Shown here piece after piece: positions 8,963-16,387 of a stretch of DNA of 39,887 nt. Location: NCBI GenBank assembly GCA_025449935.1, contig JANWIJ010000041.1, positions 1-39,887 of the forward strand. Direction: 5' to 3'. The notes below the pieces were generated by a model. It did not search any database. It was not told the origin of the DNA and worked only from the letters and a program-made list of their open reading frames with translations. How positions within the stretch are numbered: position 1 is the stretch's first letter; every line of letters starts with the position of its first letter. Source of the stretch: Chitinophagaceae bacterium. Lineage in GTDB: Bacteria; Bacteroidota; Bacteroidia; Chitinophagales; Chitinophagaceae. The translations under genes were made by a program, and so were the position numbers.

Positions 8963-11900
8963 TTAGTCGTTAGTAATTTCATCCGCATCTATGACCAGCA
9001 GGCCATGGCTGTGCTGGTGATCACTGCAGCTGTGCATGACCTGGTAACTGGGCTGTGCCGGTATGGTGGGAGTACCACTTCTCTTTTCACTGTTTAGTTT
9101 TCTTACCAGGCGGTTTCTTTCTTCATCCACCTGTTTTTGCAGCTGCTCATCTTTCTGGCGGTCAAAATAGATGGTTCCGTCTACGATCGTGTAAAGTGAT
9201 TTGGCATAAATGCTGAGCGGGTGATCGCTCCATAAAACCACATCCCCATCCTTCCCGGCTTTCAGGCTGCCTACCCTGTCGTCTACATGGAGCATTTTAG
9301 CCGGGTTTAATGTAACCATTTTTAATGCTTCTTCTTCAGTCACACCGCCGTATTTTACGATCTTGGCGGCTTCCTGGTTGAGCCGCCGGGCCATTTCAGC
9401 ATCATCCGAATTGATCGCCACATTTAATCCTACTTTCTGCATGATGGCGGCGTTATAAGGAATCGCATCCTGCACTTCCATTTTATAAGCCCACCAGTCA
9501 GAAAAAGTGGAGGCATTGGAACCATGTTCCTTCATTTTATCAGCCACTTTATATCCTTCGAGTATATGGGTGAACGTATTGTATTTATACCCGAGCCTGT
9601 TGGCTATTTCAATAGAACTGGTGATCTCGCTCTGCACATATGAGTGGCAGGTGATAAATCTTTTCTTCTCGAGAATCTCCACGAGCGCATCCAGTTCAAG
9701 ATCACGGCGTGGAATTATTAATGAGCCGGTTGATTTTTTTTCTTTGACCAGCTTTTCCCTGGCCGTATTATATTCTTTCCATTCTTTCTGGTAATCTTTT
9801 GCCCGGGTGAATGCATCCACCAATACCTGCTCCACGCCCATTCTTGTATCGGGATAACGATTATTATTTGAATTATTACCTACCGCAAAGGGTGATCGTT
9901 TTACATTTTCTCCCAGCGCAAATTTTATCTGGCCATCCCAATTCTTGAATTTCAGCTCTTCATCATTAGCTCCCCAGCGAAGTTTAATCAGCTGGGTCTG
10001 CCCTCCAATAACATTGGCTGATCCATGCAGGATATGTGATGAAGTAACCCCACCGCTCAACTGGCGGTAAATATTTATGTCATCCGGGTTTAAATTATCA
10101 GCAATACGGACTTCAGCGGTTACGCTCTGTCCACCTTCATTGATGGAAGCGGCTGCGATATGAGAATGTTCGTCAATTATTCCTGCAGTTACATGCCTGC
10201 CTGTTCCGTCAATTATCCTCGCAGAAGCATCGGAAAGATTTTTACCCACGGCGGCTATCTTTCCATTTTTTATCAATACATCTGAACTTTGCAATATTCC
10301 TTCTTTTTCATTGGTCCACACGGTAGCATTTTTTATGAGAATGTTTTCGGCTTTGGGCTGCTGTCCTTCTTCCCATCCAAATGGTTCAAAAGGATACATG
10401 ACTTTACCAATTACCGGGACATCTTTTTTCCGGGGTGTATCCGGTTTGGTTTCTCCGGCTTTTACAAATATGGCAGTCCATGTAAGTGAATTGCCCAACG
10501 AATCGGTTCCTGTTCCGTTCCATTCAGTGCCATTGCTTACGCCACTCAAACGGGTTGCAGAAGCAGGCAGTGTTTGATCCGCGCTTCCCCTTCCCATTCC
10601 CACGGGTCTTTGCCCGCCTTCCCCGCCACCAGGAGGTCTTTGCCTGCGGGGCATTGGCGCATAACTAAGTTTAACCATTTTACCATCATGCGAGAATTTT
10701 GTGTTCAGGGTATCTTTTCCAAACATGGTAAGGGTGGTTCCGCTTTTTACATCCAGTGTATAAGTTTCTGTACCGGCAGGTGTATTTACAGAAAGGCTGT
10801 AACTGCCCAGTGCATTTGCCAGCGCATCATCTTTTACAACATATTTTATCCCCTGTATCCAGTTCTGGTAAATCGTGGTTTTTTCATTGAACAATGAGCC
10901 TGACGCAATTAAAAAATTTGCCAGCTTTCCCGGCTCCAGGCTTCCCACCTGGTTATAAACCCCTAACAGGGTGGCAGGAGTTTTTGTGAGGGCCTCCATA
11001 GCTTTCTCTTCACTAAGACCATATTCCATGGCTTTCCTCAGACTGGTCCAGAACTGGTTTACATTTCGCAGGTCTGCGGTTGTCAGGCAAAAGGGTATGC
11101 CGGCTTTTTCAAAAGCAGCGGCATTGGTTGGTGCCAGCTCCCAATGCTTCATATCGATGAGCGAAACAAACCTTGCATCATTTGGATCTTCCACATCCTG
11201 TGCCTGCGGGTAATTCAGCGGTACTATAAAAGTTGCATTGGTGGCTTTCATTTCTTTGATCCGCTGGTATTCATTGGCCCCGGCTTTAATGATATACTGA
11301 ACACCAAATTCGTCGCCAATCCTGTCAGCCCGGAGATTATTCCACTTATCATTTGCTTCAAAGATCTGGGGCAGTCCCTGGTTATCAGTCCATGACTGGA
11401 GACTTAGATTCAAACCCTCCTTTGCCGGTTTGTTTTTGTACCACTGGGCATCCAGGTAAGTTTGACGCAACAAAGCGATCATTCCCATCATGGAACCAGG
11501 GTAGCTTTGCCGCGAGCTTCCTTTACTGAAAGAATAATGAGCAGAAGCTTTTTCTTTTAGTATAACGAGATTCTCTTTTTCTGTTGCCAGGGAAACCACG
11601 GCACCCGTGCCACGGGCAATCCCATCCCGGACATGTGAAAGAACGGTCCCAAATCCTGCCTCGCGAAGTGGTTTGGCTTTGGCATCATCAACGGTAAATA
11701 CTTTGTATGCATCCACATCACACTTTATTGCTTCATTCCAGCCATAGGGTCCTTTGGCTGCTGTTTCGAGCTGGGGTTGCTGGCCGGGAGTGAACGCACC
11801 TGTAGTTGTTGTTCGTGGAGCTGCAATACCATAATCAGCGTAGATGTCAATGAATGACGGGTAAATGTATTTACCCCGGCAATCTATTTCTACCGACCCT

Positions 11901-12139
11901 GCCGGAACTTTAATATTAGTACCTGTTGCAACGATCTTTCCATCTTTAATTACCAATGTTGCATTGGTCAGTGTGGTCGTGGCATCTTTTACAATGGTAG
12001 CATTGGTCAGGGCATAATGTCCATGTCTTGGATCAGCAATTCCATTCTCAGGAAATGTAACCTGGGCATGGAGACCCGTTGTTAAATAAAAAAAGGCCAA
12101 TGCAAACATTAACCTTTTGAAGAGTCTGGTTTTTCTCAT
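8963..12139 (-). CDS. Secreted tandem amidohydrolase (degenerate plus active-like module)
   Basis: 1,058 residues with signal peptide (MRKTRLFKRLMFALAFFYLT, cleavage near LHAQ). Two amidohydrolase modules follow. Module 1 (about 35-450) enters its barrel with YPSFIDIYADYG: Tyr100 and Asp102 replace the HxH ligands, so it is probably inactive. Module 2 (about 590-1010) has GIIDEHSHIA (His658, His660), TCHSYVQ, FTHILEGYK and INSDDAEMAR, a complete metal-ligand set for an imidazolonepropionase- or Xaa-Pro-dipeptidase-like hydrolase. A basic, Gly/Pro/Arg-rich linker (PMPRRQRPPGGGEGGQRP) separates the modules. The C-terminus after residue ~1025 is histidine-rich (MHSCSDHQHSH). Substrate unknown; the secreted location and pairing with a third, degenerate module suggest periplasmic hydrolysis of a cyclic amide or peptide. 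An internal Met at residue 11 is an alternative start. Confidence 0.87.
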   Translation of the reverse strand: MRKTRLFKRLMFALAFFYLTTGLHAQVTFPENGIADPRHGHYALTNATIVKDATTTLTNATLVIKDGKIVATGTNIKVPAGSVEIDCRGKYIYPSFIDIYADYGIAAPRTTTTGAFTPGQQPQLETAAKGPYGWNEAIKCDVDAYKVFTVDDAKAKPLREAGFGTVLSHVRDGIARGTGAVVSLATEKENLVILKEKASAHYSFSKGSSRQSYPGSMMGMIALLRQTYLDAQWYKNKPAKEGLNLSLQSWTDNQGLPQIFEANDKWNNLRADRIGDEFGVQYIIKAGANEYQRIKEMKATNATFIVPLNYPQAQDVEDPNDARFVSLIDMKHWELAPTNAAAFEKAGIPFCLTTADLRNVNQFWTSLRKAMEYGLSEEKAMEALTKTPATLLGVYNQVGSLEPGKLANFLIASGSLFNEKTTIYQNWIQGIKYVVKDDALANALGSYSLSVNTPAGTETYTLDVKSGTTLTMFGKDTLNTKFSHDGKMVKLSYAPMPRRQRPPGGGEGGQRPVGMGRGSADQTLPASATRLSGVSNGTEWNGTGTDSLGNSLTWTAIFVKAGETKPDTPRKKDVPVIGKVMYPFEPFGWEEGQQPKAENILIKNATVWTNEKEGILQSSDVLIKNGKIAAVGKNLSDASARIIDGTGRHVTAGIIDEHSHIAAASINEGGQSVTAEVRIADNLNPDDINIYRQLSGGVTSSHILHGSANVIGGQTQLIKLRWGANDEELKFKNWDGQIKFALGENVKRSPFAVGNNSNNNRYPDTRMGVEQVLVDAFTRAKDYQKEWKEYNTAREKLVKEKKSTGSLIIPRRDLELDALVEILEKKRFITCHSYVQSEITSSIEIANRLGYKYNTFTHILEGYKVADKMKEHGSNASTFSDWWAYKMEVQDAIPYNAAIMQKVGLNVAINSDDAEMARRLNQEAAKIVKYGGVTEEEALKMVTLNPAKMLHVDDRVGSLKAGKDGDVVLWSDHPLSIYAKSLYTIVDGTIYFDRQKDEQLQKQVDEERNRLVRKLNSEKRSGTPTIPAQPSYQVMHSCSDHQHSHGLLVIDADEITND

Positions 12140-12252
12140 TAGAGTTTATTTTAAAAGTTGGCGGGTGAAGCTATTTCAATCCGAGTGCCGAATTTAAAGC
12201 AATTGGGGCAAACTATAGCCAGGACTTTATGGATGGCAGCGTTGCTGTACTG

Positions 12253-12286
12253 ACTGTTATTCAACAGTTACCGCCTAAGGGTAACT
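12253..12286. promoter_or_regulatory. Overlapping palindromes upstream of deoC, possible operator
   Basis: ACTGTT-attc-AACAGT (12253-12268) and AGTTACC-gcctaag-GGTAACT (12266-12286) are two perfect, overlapping inverted repeats ending about 25 nt before the deoC -7 box, where a repressor or activator could act on deoC or on the divergent amidohydrolase operon. No regulator gene lies in the window, and short palindromes can arise by chance. Confidence 0.35.
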
Positions 12287-12311
12287 ACTGTCTATTCCGA
12301 TAAACTTTGGC

Positions 12312-12319
12312 TACCTTTG
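12312..12319 (+). promoter_or_regulatory. Candidate -7 element for the deoC operon
   Basis: TACCTTTG matches TAnnTTTG exactly, 21 nt before the ATG at 12333. The -33 region (CTG about 21 nt upstream) is poor, which would suit an activator-dependent promoter. Confidence 0.45.
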
Positions 12320-12332
12320 GGTACTTAATAAT

Positions 12333-13259
12333 ATGTATATGGCTCCTGCCAGATCACTTACAGTTATCCCCGACTTTACCCTCACAGCAAGAATTGACCA
12401 GGTAGGCGCAGAAGAAAGAGCGTCCCGTTTTACCAAAAGAAGCATTAAGAAAGACGCAAAAATGAATGGGTTGAAGCTGGTGTTGAATATGATTGATCTC
12501 ACTACCCTGGAGGGAAAGGACACTGACGGAAAAGTGAAGCAGCTTTGTTATAAAGCCATGCACCCGCACGATGCTGTGCCGGGAATTCCAACTGTCGCGG
12601 CTATTTGCGTGTATCCTTCCATGGTAAAAGTGGCTAAAAAAGCATTGGAAGGCTCGGGCATTAAAGTGGCTTCCGTGGCAAGCGCATTTCCCAGCGGCCA
12701 GGCACCGAGGGATATAAAGATCAGGGATACAAAATATGCGGTCAGTGAAGGAGCGGATGAAGTGGATATGGTCATCAGCCGCGGAAAATTTCACGCAGGG
12801 GAATACAATTTTGTGTTTGATGAAATTGCTGCCATTAAAGAAGCCTGTGGAGACGCACGGTTAAAAGTGATTTTAGAAACCGGTGAACTCGGAACATTAG
12901 ATAAAGTAAGAAGGGCGAGTGATATTGCCATGCATGCCGGAGCGGATTTTATTAAAACCTCAACCGGAAAGATCCAGCCGGCTGCTACGATGCCGGTAAC
13001 ATTGATCATGCTGGAAGCGATCAGGGATTTTTATTATAAAACCGGGAAGATGATCGGCATGAAACCCGCCGGGGGTATTTCAAAATCCAAGCTGGCGCTG
13101 CATTACCTGGTCATGGTGAAAGAAGTGCTGGGCGAAGACTGGTTAAACAATCACTGGTTTCGATTCGGAGCAAGCAGCTTAGCCAATGATGTACTGATGC
13201 AGATCCTGAAAGAAAAAACAGGTGTATACCAATCGGCTAATTATTTTTCTGTTGATTAA
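12333..13259 (+). CDS. deoC: Deoxyribose-phosphate aldolase
   Basis: 308-residue class I aldolase that splits 2-deoxyribose 5-phosphate into acetaldehyde and glyceraldehyde 3-phosphate. The Schiff-base lysine is Lys208 in ADFIKTSTGK and the proton-relay lysine is Lys244 in GMKPAGGI; VDMVISRGKF supplies the catalytic aspartate region. At 308 residues it is longer than the ~220-260 of short bacterial DeoC and resembles the longer E. coli/animal-type group, with an N-terminal extension (about 50 residues before LTTLEGKDTDGKV). A second ATG six bases downstream (MAPARSL) is possible. The next gene, an aldehyde dehydrogenase, begins 14 nt after its stop; together they would turn deoxyribose 5-phosphate into a triose phosphate and acetate. 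Confidence 0.95.
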   Translation: MYMAPARSLTVIPDFTLTARIDQVGAEERASRFTKRSIKKDAKMNGLKLVLNMIDLTTLEGKDTDGKVKQLCYKAMHPHDAVPGIPTVAAICVYPSMVKVAKKALEGSGIKVASVASAFPSGQAPRDIKIRDTKYAVSEGADEVDMVISRGKFHAGEYNFVFDEIAAIKEACGDARLKVILETGELGTLDKVRRASDIAMHAGADFIKTSTGKIQPAATMPVTLIMLEAIRDFYYKTGKMIGMKPAGGISKSKLALHYLVMVKEVLGEDWLNNHWFRFGASSLANDVLMQILKEKTGVYQSANYFSVD

Positions 13260-13273
13260 TCAAACAAATTTCT

Positions 13274-14758
13274 ATGGCCACCAAGACAAAGAATAATACC
13301 CTTAAATTAAAGTTTGATACCAGCTGGTCCTATTCCCCGGCACCGGAAAGTAAAAGCGCTGCCACTATTCACAAACAATACGACTTGTTTATTGACGGCG
13401 AATGGCAGAAACCCACCAGTAAAAAATATTTTGACACCATCAATCCCGGCAATGAAGAGAAATTGAGTGAGGTGGCAGACGCCGGCACTGCCGACGTCGA
13501 CAAAGCGGTAAAAGCCGCCAGGCGGGCTTACGAAAAAGTTTGGAAGAAGATGCCGGCAAAAGAAAGAGCTAAATATATATTCCGGATTGCCCGGATGATC
13601 CAGGAAAAAGCAAGGGAACTGGCGATTATCGAATCGCTCGATGGCGGCAAACCTATCCGGGAAAGCCGTGACTTTGATGTACCAACCGCTGCGAATCATT
13701 TTTTTTATTATGCCGGCTGGGCCGATAAACTGGAATATGCTTTTCCAAACCGCAGGACAGAGCCTTTGGGCGTTGCCGGGCAGATCATTCCCTGGAATTT
13801 TCCTTTGTTAATGGCCGCCTGGAAAATAGCCCCTGCCATTGCAACGGGCAATACCGTGGTACTGAAACCGGCTGAAACAACGCCACTCACTGCCCTCAAA
13901 CTGGCCGAAATTTTACAGGAGTCGGACCTTCCGCCCGGGGTAGTAAATATTATTACCGGTGCAGGAGCCACGGGCGCGGCTATCGTCAATCATCCGGATA
14001 TCAATAAAATTGCGTTTACCGGGTCAACTGACGTGGGAAAGATCATCCAGCGGGCTATTGCGGGAACAAACAAAAAAGTAACGCTGGAACTGGGTGGCAA
14101 AGCAGCGAACATCATATTCGAGGATGCCCCGATTGACCAGGCCGTTGAGGGTGTGATTAATGGGATCTATTTTAACCAGGGCCATGTCTGTTGTGCCGGT
14201 TCAAGGTTGTATGTTCAGGAATCGGTCGCCAAAGAAGTGATCAGGAAATTAAAAGATCGCATCGAATCCCTGATCGTTGGTGATCCCCTGGATAAGAATA
14301 CGGATATCGGCGCCATTAATTCCCGGCAGCAGCTGGAAACGATTCATAAATATTTAAGCATCGGTAAAAAAGAAGGCGCTGAAATGTATGAAAGTTCCTG
14401 CCGCCTTCCGGGGAAAGGATTTTATTGCAGGCCCACGCTGTTTACCAATGTTGCCCAAAGTAACCGGATAGCCCAGGAAGAGATTTTCGGTCCTGTCTTA
14501 GCAGTCCTCACTTTCAGAACGGATGATGAAGTAATTGAAAAAGCGAATAACTCACCCTATGGTTTAAGTGCGGGCGTATGGACAGACAAAGGTTCCAAGA
14601 TTTTCAATATGACGAAAAGGATGAGAGCCGGTGTAGTGTGGGCGAACACGTTCAACAAATTTGATCCATCATCTCCTTTTGGCGGATACAAGGAAAGCGG
14701 CTTTGGCAGGGAAGGTGGTCTTCATGGATTAGCACCTTATCTGAACCTTGTTAATTAA
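13274..14758 (+). CDS. NAD(P)-dependent aldehyde dehydrogenase
   Basis: 494-residue, complete ALDH superfamily enzyme. Seen: IIPWNFPLLMAAWKIAPA (nucleotide-binding and Asn site), KPAETTPLTAL, FTGSTDVGK, general base Glu272 in LELGGK, catalytic Cys306 in NQGHVCCAGSRL, and the C-terminal EEIFGPVLAV and PFGGYKESGFGREGG. It oxidises an aldehyde to the acid in the cytoplasm. Directly after deoC (14 nt), the likely substrate is acetaldehyde from deoxyribose 5-phosphate cleavage; this substrate is inferred from context. Six bases after its stop begins a second, shortened ALDH-like gene, so the two proteins are probably made together and may form a complex. Confidence 0.93.
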   Translation: MATKTKNNTLKLKFDTSWSYSPAPESKSAATIHKQYDLFIDGEWQKPTSKKYFDTINPGNEEKLSEVADAGTADVDKAVKAARRAYEKVWKKMPAKERAKYIFRIARMIQEKARELAIIESLDGGKPIRESRDFDVPTAANHFFYYAGWADKLEYAFPNRRTEPLGVAGQIIPWNFPLLMAAWKIAPAIATGNTVVLKPAETTPLTALKLAEILQESDLPPGVVNIITGAGATGAAIVNHPDINKIAFTGSTDVGKIIQRAIAGTNKKVTLELGGKAANIIFEDAPIDQAVEGVINGIYFNQGHVCCAGSRLYVQESVAKEVIRKLKDRIESLIVGDPLDKNTDIGAINSRQQLETIHKYLSIGKKEGAEMYESSCRLPGKGFYCRPTLFTNVAQSNRIAQEEIFGPVLAVLTFRTDDEVIEKANNSPYGLSAGVWTDKGSKIFNMTKRMRAGVVWANTFNKFDPSSPFGGYKESGFGREGGLHGLAPYLNLVN

Positions 14759-14764
14759 TTAACT

Positions 14765-15718
14765 ATGGAAAAAACATCAATCAAAAAATCCTCGATAAGC
14801 ATCAGTGAAAACGGGATAGAAAAAAAAGCATCCGCGAAGCGGTTGGCAGTACTGAAAACCTATAAGATATATATCGGGGGGCAGTTTCCGAGAACTGAAT
14901 CAGGGCGCTATTATATTCCCACCAATGCAGCCGGTAAAAAGCTGGCCAATGTATGCCTTAGTTCAAGGAAAGATTTCAGGGATGCCGTGGTAGCTGCGAG
15001 AGCTGCATTCGGCGGGTGGAGCGGAAGAGCGGCTTTTAACCGCAGCCAGGTCCTTTACCGCATGGCTGAAATGCTGGAAGGAAGAAAGGCGCAATTCATT
15101 GAAGAACTAATTCAGCAGGATGCAGGCAAATCAAAGGCGGAAAAGGAAATAAACCTGGCCATTGACCGGCTGATCTATTATGCGGGCTGGTGTGATAAGT
15201 TCCAGCAATTGTTCAGCGCAGTAAACCCGGTGGCTACAGCTCATTTTAATTTTTCTGTTCCCGAACCAACCGGAGTTGTTTCCATCATTGCACCGCAAGG
15301 CGATTCATTGTTGGGACTGGTTTCGGTAATTGCACCGGTTATTGCGGGCGGAAACACCTGTGTCGTACTTGCTTCTGAAACCAAACCCCTTTGTGCCGTC
15401 ACCTTTGCAGAGGTATTGAATTCTTCCGACCTGCCCGGTGGGGTGGTTAATATTTTGACGGGCAGGCCGGCCGAACTGGCCTCCTGGTTTACTGATCATA
15501 TGGATGTGAATGCAACCATTTATTGTGAAAAGGATTCTGAAACAAAGAAAATGATCCGGGAAAAATCAGCCATGAACCTGAAACGTGTATTTTTTTATGA
15601 CCAGGTGAACTGGTATACCGCAGAAGGCCAATCGCCCTATTTTATCATGGATTCACAGGAAATAAAAACGACCTGGCACCCGGTTGAAAATATCGCCGGG
15701 GCGGGGGGCGGGTATTAG
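14765..15718 (+). CDS. Half-length ALDH-like protein lacking catalytic cysteine
   Basis: 317 residues that align with the N-terminal, nucleotide-binding half of aldehyde dehydrogenases: YKIYIGGQFPRTESGRYY, VVAARAAFGGWS, GDSLLGLVSVIAPVIAGGN, ETKPLCAVTFAEVLNSSDLP, GGVVNILTG. The PWNFP motif reads IAPQGDS, and the protein ends shortly after ITGRP-equivalent residues, before the Glu and Cys active-site segments. Residues 270-300 are divergent and it ends GAGGGY. The first ~30 residues are Ser/Lys-rich. The frame is open with a clean start and stop and ordinary codon use, so this looks like a maintained protein, not decay. It resembles the second, non-catalytic module of ALDH16-type double-domain enzymes, here as a separate subunit. 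Role inferred: structural partner of the upstream ALDH. Confidence 0.8.
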   Translation: MEKTSIKKSSISISENGIEKKASAKRLAVLKTYKIYIGGQFPRTESGRYYIPTNAAGKKLANVCLSSRKDFRDAVVAARAAFGGWSGRAAFNRSQVLYRMAEMLEGRKAQFIEELIQQDAGKSKAEKEINLAIDRLIYYAGWCDKFQQLFSAVNPVATAHFNFSVPEPTGVVSIIAPQGDSLLGLVSVIAPVIAGGNTCVVLASETKPLCAVTFAEVLNSSDLPGGVVNILTGRPAELASWFTDHMDVNATIYCEKDSETKKMIREKSAMNLKRVFFYDQVNWYTAEGQSPYFIMDSQEIKTTWHPVENIAGAGGGY

Positions 15719-15720
15719 AA

Positions 15721-15815
15721 GTTTAAGGTTTAAAGTCTAAGGTTCAAGGTTCTTAGATACACAGCTTTAAACATTAGACCTTAAACCTTAGACATTAGAC
15801 ATCAGACTTTAAACC
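15721..15815. repeat. Heptamer-based inverted repeat element, copy A
   Basis: Forward heptamers (GTTTAAG, GTTTAAA, GTCTAAG, GTTCAAG; 15721-15748) are followed after a short gap by seven heptamers in the opposite sense (CTTTAAA, CATTAGA, CCTTAAA, CCTTAGA, CATTAGA, CATCAGA, CTTTAAA; 15765-15813). A perfect 12-bp inverted repeat pairs 15727-15738 with 15804-15815. The same design recurs at 38857-38932. Confidence 0.8.
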
Positions 15816-15857
15816 CTACCCTGCATTTTTGGTAAACTTTTTGAATAGATTAGCTCC

Positions 15858-16322
15858 ATGAACCGAATTCTTGTTTTTTTGCTCCTTTTTTTATCCGCCC
15901 GGTCTTACGGTCAGGTAACAGATAGTTCCACCCGCACACCTGCAGACAGTTTCTCCGTTGTGGTCCATAAGGATCCACGGATTGATATGCTGGTAAAAAA
16001 GCAGGCCCAGATTAACGAAGCAACCAGCCGGGATGCAAGACGGACGGATAAAGGGTTTCGCCTGATGATTATCAGTACCAACAGCCGTGACGAAGCCATC
16101 GCAGCCAAGACAAAAATTTATACCTATTTCCCGGAGTTGAAGGCCTACTTGTGGTACCAGTCTCCGTACTTCAGGGTGAAGGCCGGAAATTTTAAAGACC
16201 GCAAGGATGCTGAAGCGTACCAGCGGAGAATAAACTCCTATTTTCCAAAAGGAGTGTTTATCATGAAAGACATTATCGAGGTAAAGCCTGGAAAATTTGA
16301 TGAAGACGATATAAACCCATAA
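15858..16322 (+). CDS. Secreted SPOR-domain protein
   Basis: 154 residues: signal peptide MNRILVFLLLFLSARSYGQ, a short linker, and a C-terminal SPOR domain (about 65-145) with RLMIISTNSRDEAIAAKTKI, then YFRVKAGNFKDRKDAEAYQ and GVFIMKDIIEV. SPOR domains bind denuded peptidoglycan glycan strands at the division septum, so a periplasmic, cell-wall-associated role is likely. There is no transmembrane anchor or lipobox beyond the cleavable signal. A TAGATTAG box (15846-15853) lies 4 nt before the ATG, but lacks a -33 partner. It stands alone between the deoC operon and an M20 peptidase gene, and a hairpin terminator follows it. Confidence 0.85.
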   Translation: MNRILVFLLLFLSARSYGQVTDSSTRTPADSFSVVVHKDPRIDMLVKKQAQINEATSRDARRTDKGFRLMIISTNSRDEAIAAKTKIYTYFPELKAYLWYQSPYFRVKAGNFKDRKDAEAYQRRINSYFPKGVFIMKDIIEVKPGKFDEDDINP

Positions 16323-16347
16323 CGGGTAAACTCATATAATTTTACGG

Positions 16348-16382
16348 AGAATCCCTGCTGACAGCGGGGATTCTTTATTTTT
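16348..16382 (+). terminator. Intrinsic terminator of the SPOR gene
   Basis: AGAATCCCTGCT pairs with AGCGGGGATTCT (12 bp, one T-G wobble) around a GAC loop, followed by TTATTTTT. The T-run is also the -7 element of the next gene. Confidence 0.8.
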
Positions 16383-16383
16383 G
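16376..16383 (+). promoter_or_regulatory. Candidate -7 element for the M20 peptidase gene
   Basis: TATTTTTG matches TAnnTTTG exactly and ends 4 nt before the ATG at 16388, predicting a leaderless transcript. The -33 position falls inside the terminator stem and shows no TTTG. Confidence 0.48.
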
Positions 16384-16387
16384 CCGG

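Noticed and set aside
14765-15718. Pseudogene call for the half-length ALDH
   Set aside because: Clean start and stop, tight spacing to the upstream gene and no frameshifted C-terminal remnant downstream; loss of catalytic parts looks old and maintained.
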